Source: Synechococcus sp. UW140 (GTDB taxonomy: Bacteria; Cyanobacteriota; Cyanobacteriia; PCC-6307; Cyanobiaceae). Taken from it: a DNA stretch of 10,907 nt. Of the stretch, positions 6,670-10,907 are shown in pieces. Where the stretch lies: positions 1 to 10,907 of the forward strand of contig CAMDWF010000050.1 of NCBI GenBank assembly GCA_945878795.1, read 5' to 3'. How positions within the stretch are numbered: the stretch's first letter is position 1; each line of letters starts with the position of its first letter. The notes beneath the pieces are model-generated. The model worked only from the letters and a program-made list of their open reading frames with translations. It was not told the DNA's origin and did not search any database. Made by a program: the position numbers and the translations under genes.

Positions 6670-7734
6670 GTAACTCCGGTATTTGTTGCTGGGTCGTATA
6701 TCTAGTGACCCATGGGCCTGATGAACCCATTGGGCCTGGTAGGCCGCGTGCTGTTTGTGGCTGGCCGCACAGCCCTGAGGGAACTCGCCCCAATCTGGCA
6801 GAGCGCCTTGCCGGCGGTGGGGATTGAGGCCTTTGGGGGCGAATGCAGCACCGCCGAGATCGATCGGTTGGTGGCTCTGGCCCAGGGGAAAGGACTATGT
6901 GCCGTCGTTGGGGCTGGTGGTGGCAAGGCTTCAGATACGGCACGGGCCGTAGCTGATGCCCTGGGGCTTCCAGCCGTAATCACACCAACCTTGGCCAGTA
7001 CCGACTCCCCCTGCAGCGCCCTGTCGGTGATCTACACCCCTGAGGGCAGTGTGACGGCAATGCGCTATTATAATCGCCATCCATTGCTGGTGCTTGTTGA
7101 TACTGAGGTGGTGGCAAAAGCCCCCAAGCGTCAACTGGTGGGTGGCCTTGGTGATGCCCTGTCTACCTGGTTTGAAGCTCGTGCGGTGCGGGAGAGCTTT
7201 CATTACAACGTTGTGGGGGGTCTACCTACTACCACCAGCAATGCCCTGGCCAAACTCTGTTGCGAGATTTTGTTGGCCGATGGTCCAGCGGCTTTTGCGG
7301 CCGTAGAAGCAGGGGCAACGACCCCAGCGCTGGAACGGGTGGTGGAAGCCAACAACCTGCTCTCTGGGCTTGGCTTTGAGAGCGGCGGGCTGGCGGTGGC
7401 CTATGCGGTACATAACGGTATTACCGAAATTTCCGGCAGCCATAAATATATCCATGGCGAGAAAGTAGCCTTCGGCTTGCTTGCTCAACTGGTGCTTGAA
7501 GGTAGGCCATAAGCTGAAATTTCCGAGATTTATTGCTATCAAAAGGCGGTGGGATTGCCGATTGCTCTGGCGGAGGTGGGTGTAGATGCTAACAGCGATG
7601 ATCAAGTGCGCACAACTGCCGAACGCAGCTGTATGCCTGGCGAAAGCAGCCATAATGAACCTTTTCCCGTCACTGTCAGCGCCATGGTGTCAGCCCTGCG
7701 CACTGCCGATCAAATCGGTCGCTGCCTTAGATAA
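6670..7734 (+). pseudogene. gldA: Glycerol dehydrogenase-like gene (GldA family) with three in-frame stops
   Basis: Remnant of an NAD-dependent, metal-dependent polyol dehydrogenase (glycerol to dihydroxyacetone in E. coli GldA). The largest open piece is 6712-7512 (266 residues). It has FGGECS, the NAD loop VVGAGGGKASDTA, TLASTDSPCSALSVIYT, and all three metal ligands, D148 (GLGDALSTWFEARA), H234 (AVHNGI) and H248 (YIHGEKVAFG), counted from ATG 6712. In the same frame the text continues past TAA 7510-7512 with YCYQKAVGLPIALAEVG...CMPGESSHNEPFPV...ADQIGRCLR to TAA 7732-7734, the normal GldA C-terminus. Upstream in the same frame, VTPVFVAGSYI-TAG-TGA-PMGL fits the family's PGKYIQG-type N-terminus, with both stops (6703-6708) replacing single codons. 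There is no frameshift and each stop needs one base change. The original start is unclear; 6670 is GTA. Third positions look less GC-biased than in neighbours. A shortened 266-residue protein is possible but would lack the N-terminal strand and the last helices. Confidence 0.85.
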
Positions 7735-7844
7735 CCCCTTGCGGTTCTAACTCATTCGCGCAACAAATTGGCCTTGCTCCCACTTCACCTAGCTAGCTTT
7801 GGCACCAGAGGGATTCACCTTCTCTCCCCCCTCGCTACATCACC

Positions 7845-8099
7845 ATGGGTATCAACGACAAGACCAACGCCGCCGCCAAGGACGCCGAAGGCAAGCTGCA
7901 AGCCGCCGCCGGTGAGCTCATCGATGATCCCCTTCTCAAAGCCAAGGGGGATGCCAAGCAAGTTCAGGCCAAGGTTATGAATGCTGCAGACGATCTCGGC
8001 GACAAGGTGGCCGATGCTGCCGAGTCCGTAGGCGACAAGGTTGCTGATGTTGCCAATGCCATCGGCAATGCGTTGAAAGGGAACAAAGGCAAAGCCTGA
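7845..8099 (+). CDS. CsbD-family stress protein
   Basis: Small hydrophilic protein of 84 residues. The AKDAEGKLQAAAGELIDDPLLKAKGDAKQVQAK core matches the CsbD domain, a family induced by general stress in Bacillus (sigma-B) and widespread in bacteria; its molecular role is unknown. After residue about 50 the domain is extended by an 11-residue direct repeat, GDKVADAAESV then GDKVADVANAI, encoded by a 33-bp DNA repeat (GGCGACAAGGT at 7998-8008 and 8031-8041). This tail is amphipathic, like LEA-type helices, and ends in a Lys/Gly-rich GNKGKA. The ATG at 7845 has no Shine-Dalgarno; the preceding 110 bp are pyrimidine-rich near the start and include a TAGCTAGCT palindrome near 7790-7800. It stands alone between the dead gldA and a non-coding gap. 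Confidence 0.9.
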   Translation: MGINDKTNAAAKDAEGKLQAAAGELIDDPLLKAKGDAKQVQAKVMNAADDLGDKVADAAESVGDKVADVANAIGNALKGNKGKA

Positions 8100-8695
8100 A
8101 TCCCTGAGAACGCAAGTCGGCACGCCTTCTGCGGCCTTGACCTTCCCCCGCCCTCGGCACCGGCTTGGACGAGGGGTGCGGGGGACTCCCTACCGGGCCG
8201 CAGGTAGGTGTAGGGTGAAATTTCCGGCAGAAGCTGGCGAGCGCTTTGATACGGGCTCGCAATGCCGGAGCAAGCACCGAGTTCCGCCTCCTGCGCTTCC
8301 TGGAGGGGACCCACCAGGTCCATGACAACGGGTGCGCTCCCCAGGGGGCGCTTACCCCAAGGTGCGAGATCCATATCCGTGACTGTTCAACCATGTCCTT
8401 TTCCAGCCATTCCCCTCTCCTGCCCCCGTCCCGCTTGCTGCCCACCCCCCGCCATGGGCCTGTCCGTCTGGCCAGTGCCGTCTGGCCTGGCCAATGCCAC
8501 GAGGCCAGTGTCCCCCTACGCCATCGCCTCGGCGCAGGCCAGCTGCCGGGGCCCAGTCCCTCCCCTAGCTGGGAGGAACTCCTGGGGCGCCGATGATCGT
8601 TTCAGCCAGCTCCTGGCAGTCAGCTCCTGAGGCTTCAGCCCTGCCTGACAAGGGCAAAAGACCTGAGTAGAAAGGGCTCAGATCATCCGTCACCG
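8100..8695. other. Long gap without a convincing gene
   Basis: About 600 bp between csbD and the amidohydrolase. Open frames exist (for example 8246-8596 and 8262-8630 on +), but their translations are Pro/Ser/Arg-rich, low in conserved-looking motifs and mutually overlapping, as expected of GC-rich non-coding DNA. A 67-codon frame beginning ATG 8393 (MSFSSHSPLL) is the only small candidate with an ATG start, and I cannot support it. The left two thirds are rich in inverted repeats (separate entry). Around 8466-8515 there are short repeats of TGGCC/GGCCAGTG, and CAGCTCCTG occurs at 8607 and again near 8621. No promoter for the amidohydrolase could be fixed. Confidence 0.5.
8145..8580. other. 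Cluster of five strong inverted repeats; candidate structured RNA
   Basis: Read from left to right. (1) CCCCCG-CCCTCG (8145-8156) with CGAGGG-GTG-CGGGGG (8170-8184), 12 bp with a 3-nt bulge. (2) CCTACC (8189-8194) with GGTAGG (8203-8208). (3) TCCGGCA (8223-8229) with TGCCGGA (8263-8269), enclosing GCGAGC (8237-8242) with GCTCGC (8255-8260). (4) GGGT-GCGCTCC (8330-8340) with GGGGCGC-TT-ACCC (8345-8357), about 11 bp including one T-G pair. (5) AGT-C-CCTCCC (8555-8564) with GGGAGG-A-ACT (8571-8580). None is followed by a T-run, so they do not look like simple terminators, and I see no match to 6S RNA, tmRNA, SRP RNA, RNase P RNA or Yfr RNAs. The strand is unknown. It could also be the relic of REP-like elements. 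Confidence 0.35.
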
Positions 8696-10720
8696 ATGCT
8701 TTCGCGCCCTGGACACCTGGTCCGTCTGCTCCGCCTGCCGATCGTGCTGTTGGCGGCCAGTTCGCCCATGGCTTGCATGGGCGTTGCCGCTGCGGCCCCC
8801 ATGGCAGCGGCGGCGGCCAGCCTCTATGCCGGTGGGCCGATCTTGACGATGGCCGGACCAACCCCCACCTACGCCGAGGCGCTGGTGGAGCGCGGCGGCC
8901 GCATCGTCTACGTGGGTCCCCTGGCCGGGGCAATCCGCGCCGCCGGCGTTGGGGCGAAGCGTGTCAACCTGGCCGGCCGGGCCCTACTGCCCGGTTTCAT
9001 CGATGCCCACGGCCACCTGCCCGATTACGTGGCCACCTGGGGCCGCCCCGACCTCAGCCCGCCGCCGGTGGGAAGCACCCGCCGCATCGCCGACATCCAG
9101 GCCACGGTGCGCGCCTACCTGGCCAGCCACCCCGCCCCGGCCGGCCAGCTGCAGTTCTTCATGGGCTACGACGACAGCCTGTTGGAGGAGAAGCGCCACC
9201 CCAGCCGCGCCGACCTCGATGCCGTGAGCGCCACGGTGCCGATCCTGCTGATCCACGCCTCCGGCCACCTGGTGGTGGCCAACAGCCCCGCATTGGCCCT
9301 GGTGAAGATCAGCAAGGCCACCCCCGATCCAGCCGGGGGCTACATCCAGCGGGATCCGGCCACGGGCGAGCCCAATGGGGTGCTGGAGGAAACGGCCGGC
9401 CTGCCCTTCATGGCCCTGATCCCCCAGCCCGACCTGGCCGAGAAACTACGCCGCTTCGATCAGGTGCAGAAATGGTGGGCCAGCTACGGCATCACCACCG
9501 CCCAGGACGGCCTGAGCAACCCCGACAATGTGACCTTGCTGCGGGAGGCGGGCCGCCAGGGGCGGCTGATCCTCGATGTGGTGAGCTATCCCTTCTTCCG
9601 GGTGCTGGGCGATCTGGCCAGCCTCGATCAGCGGGCCAGCAGCAGGGCCGTGATCCACACACCCGGGAGCGAGCCACGGGCCGTCGCAAAAGGCAAGGCC
9701 GCCTCTGCCAGCGCTCCAGGAACAACTGCACCGATCAGCTCATTGGTGTCAAACGCCGGCCGTGAATTCGCCAGCGGCGCCGAAGCGGCCACGCCGCCAC
9801 CAGCCGATGGAACCACCACCGCCAAGCTGGAGGTGGGGATCTACCGCAACCACCTCAAGATCGGCGGCATCAAGCTCACCGGCGATGGCTCACCCCAGGG
9901 CAAGACCGCCTATATGAGCCAGCCCTACGCCGTTCCGCCGCCGGGCCAGAAGGCCGATTACCGCGCCTACGCGGTGATGAACCAGCAGGAGGTGAGCGAT
10001 TGGGTGGCCTTCGGCTACCGCAACAACATCCAGATCATCACCCACACCAATGGCGATGCCGCCCTCGACCAGTTCCTGGTGGCGGTGCAGCAGGCCCGCG
10101 CCACCTATGGCGCCAAGGATCTGCGGCCGGTGGCGATCCACGCCCAGCTGGCCCGACATGACCAGGTCGACCGCATCAAGGTGCTGGGCATCGTGCCGAG
10201 CTTCTTCACCGCCCACACCTTCTTCTGGGGCGACTGGCACCGCCAGAGCTTCGGCGAGCAGCGGGCGGCGGGGATCAGTCCCACGGGCTATGCCTACGGC
10301 AAGGGCGTGATCTTCACCAACCACAATGATGCTCCTGTGGTGCCCCCCGACATGCTGCGCCTGGCCCAGACGGCCGTGGTGCGCACCACCCGCAGCGGCT
10401 TTGTGCTGGGGCCGGCCGAGCGGGTGAGTCCGTATGTGGCGCTCAAGGCGATGACCGACTGGGCGGCCTATCAGTATTTCGAGGAGAAGAGCAAGGGCAC
10501 GCTCGAACCCGGTAAGCTCGCCGATCTGGTGATCCTGGAGCGCGATCCGCTCCAGGTGGATCCCACCGCAGTGAGCACGATCAAGGTGGTGGAAACGATC
10601 AAGGAAGGGAAGCCCATCTTCCAGCTGGGGGTGGACAAGATCGATGCTGCCTCGGCCCAGGCCGCCAGCCGGGTGGCCGCGACTCCGGATCTGGCGGAGC
10701 AGCGGATCCACCGCCACTGA
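8696..10720 (+). CDS. Exported YtcJ-type amidohydrolase (Amidohydro_3 family) with an inserted linker
   Basis: Metal-dependent hydrolase of 674 residues from the COG1574/YtcJ group, related to N-substituted formamide deformylase; the substrate is unknown. The N-terminus has basic residues, a Leu/Val core and an Ala-rich region to residue about 41, like a signal peptide, so the enzyme probably works in the periplasm. The fold follows in order: LLPGFIDAHGHL (H105, H107), LLIHASGHLVVANSPAL (H187, H191), LKIGGIKLTGDGSPQGKTA (K393 region), IITHTNGDAALDQ (H450), VAIHAQLARHDQ (H482), FTNHNDAPV (D545) and the C-terminal GTLEPGKLADLVILERDPL that closes the urease-type beta-sandwich. Between residues about 312 and 378 is an Ala/Ser/Thr/Pro-rich insert that homologues normally lack, directly before the GIYRNHLKIGG strand. 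ATG 8696 is the natural start, with AAAGGG about 20 nt upstream. A 14-bp triple repeat runs through the stop codon. The next gene begins 54 bp on. Confidence 0.91.
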   Translation: MLSRPGHLVRLLRLPIVLLAASSPMACMGVAAAAPMAAAAASLYAGGPILTMAGPTPTYAEALVERGGRIVYVGPLAGAIRAAGVGAKRVNLAGRALLPGFIDAHGHLPDYVATWGRPDLSPPPVGSTRRIADIQATVRAYLASHPAPAGQLQFFMGYDDSLLEEKRHPSRADLDAVSATVPILLIHASGHLVVANSPALALVKISKATPDPAGGYIQRDPATGEPNGVLEETAGLPFMALIPQPDLAEKLRRFDQVQKWWASYGITTAQDGLSNPDNVTLLREAGRQGRLILDVVSYPFFRVLGDLASLDQRASSRAVIHTPGSEPRAVAKGKAASASAPGTTAPISSLVSNAGREFASGAEAATPPPADGTTTAKLEVGIYRNHLKIGGIKLTGDGSPQGKTAYMSQPYAVPPPGQKADYRAYAVMNQQEVSDWVAFGYRNNIQIITHTNGDAALDQFLVAVQQARATYGAKDLRPVAIHAQLARHDQVDRIKVLGIVPSFFTAHTFFWGDWHRQSFGEQRAAGISPTGYAYGKGVIFTNHNDAPVVPPDMLRLAQTAVVRTTRSGFVLGPAERVSPYVALKAMTDWAAYQYFEEKSKGTLEPGKLADLVILERDPLQVDPTAVSTIKVVETIKEGKPIFQLGVDKIDAASAQAASRVAATPDLAEQRIHRH

Positions 10721-10746
10721 TCCACCGCCACGGATTCACCGCCTCA
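10705..10746. repeat. Three tandem copies of a 14-bp unit across the amidohydrolase stop codon
   Basis: GATCCACCGCCACT (10705-10718), GATCCACCGCCACG (10719-10732) and GATTCACCGCCTCA (10733-10746) follow head to tail. The first two differ at one base, the third is more diverged. The TGA stop (10718-10720) straddles the first junction, so the unit encodes the final IHRH residues and then continues as untranslated sequence. Fourteen is not a multiple of three, so a change in copy number could alter the C-terminus. Confidence 0.9.
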
Positions 10747-10774
10747 GAAGCAAACTTCCAACCCGCAACCCGCA

Positions 10775-10907
10775 ATGACCATGCAACGCCTGCTGATCAC
10801 GATCGGTGCAGCCTTTCTGGTGGTAGGCCTCCTTTGGCCCCTGATCAGCAGCAGCGGCCTTGGACGGCTGCCGGGGGACATCAGCATTCAGCGTCCCGGC
10901 CTTCAGA
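10775..10907 (+). CDS. DUF2905 membrane protein, 3' end cut by the window
   Basis: First 44 codons of a small membrane protein. After MTMQRLLITI comes a hydrophobic helix, GAAFLVVGLLWPLI, then GLGRLPGDISIQRPGLQ. The GRLPGDI motif followed by a basic/hydrophobic strand is the hallmark of DUF2905 proteins (about 70 residues, two membrane helices, function unknown). ATG 10775 and ATG 10781 are both possible; no Shine-Dalgarno is evident, and a CAACCCG doublet lies just before. It follows the amidohydrolase in the same direction after 54 bp and may share its transcript. Confidence 0.8.
   Translation, partial: MTMQRLLITIGAAFLVVGLLWPLISSSGLGRLPGDISIQRPGLQ

Noticed and set aside
6481..6705. 74-codon frame overlapping the end of hsp20 as its own gene
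   Set aside because: Its first half is out of frame with hsp20 and crosses the terminator; its last residues (VTPVFVAGSYI) are better explained as the N-terminus of the decayed gldA.
6703..7512. Stop-codon reassignment or programmed readthrough in gldA
   Set aside because: All three stop codons appear in the frame, while other genes in the window end normally at TGA or TAA, and no selenocysteine-type context is visible. Point-mutation decay is simpler.
8246..8596. 116-codon frame in the long gap as a protein-coding gene
   Set aside because: TTG start, low-complexity Pro/Ser/Arg composition, no recognisable domain, and it runs through inverted repeats 4 and 5.

Overview
The window is GC-rich, with all recognised genes on the + strand, densely packed, mostly without an obvious Shine-Dalgarno sequence and partly with TTG or GTG starts. 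The gene set and protein style suggest a cyanobacterium, probably a freshwater picocyanobacterium of the Synechococcus/Cyanobium type: a LuxR-type regulator with a receiver-like front half, a membrane desaturase, a MetX-like hydrolase, a GlnT-type glutamine synthetase, small Hsp20 and CsbD stress proteins, and a DUF2905 protein. This assignment rests on general resemblance, not on a database search.

Layout. Positions 2-1654 hold two protease genes 3 bp apart: a rhomboid intramembrane serine protease (cut at the left edge) and an exported-looking aspartic protease with two DTGA active-site loops in one chain. Positions 1714-2409 encode a LuxR-family regulator. A desaturase-fold membrane enzyme with three histidine boxes (2484-3464) is followed 3 bp later by a MetX-like alpha/beta hydrolase (start 3468 or 3474, end 4499), so these two are probably co-transcribed. 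A type III (GlnT/gamma-glutamylmethylamide synthetase-like) glutamine synthetase lies at 4602-5864.

Positions 6092-7734 hold a small heat-shock protein gene and a dead gene. The Hsp20 gene has an upstream region rich in inverted repeats, including two mutually exclusive pairings, and ends at a textbook intrinsic terminator (6597-6620). Next comes a glycerol dehydrogenase (gldA-like) gene broken by three in-frame stops (TAG, TGA, TAA) but with no frameshift and with its metal and NAD motifs intact. A CsbD-family stress protein (7845-8099) follows.

Positions 8100-8695 are about 600 bp without a convincing gene, but with at least five substantial inverted repeats. They could be a structured RNA. 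A secreted YtcJ-type amidohydrolase (8696-10720) carries a roughly 65-residue low-complexity insertion, and a 14-bp unit repeated three times runs across its stop codon. The window ends in the first 44 codons of a DUF2905 membrane protein.

No single multi-gene pathway ties the window together; it looks like ordinary core and accessory genome with several short operons. The points most worth a second look are the decayed gldA, the hairpin-rich gap at 8145-8580, the leader of hsp20, and the rhomboid/aspartic protease pair. I see no phage, IS element, CRISPR array, tRNA or rRNA.
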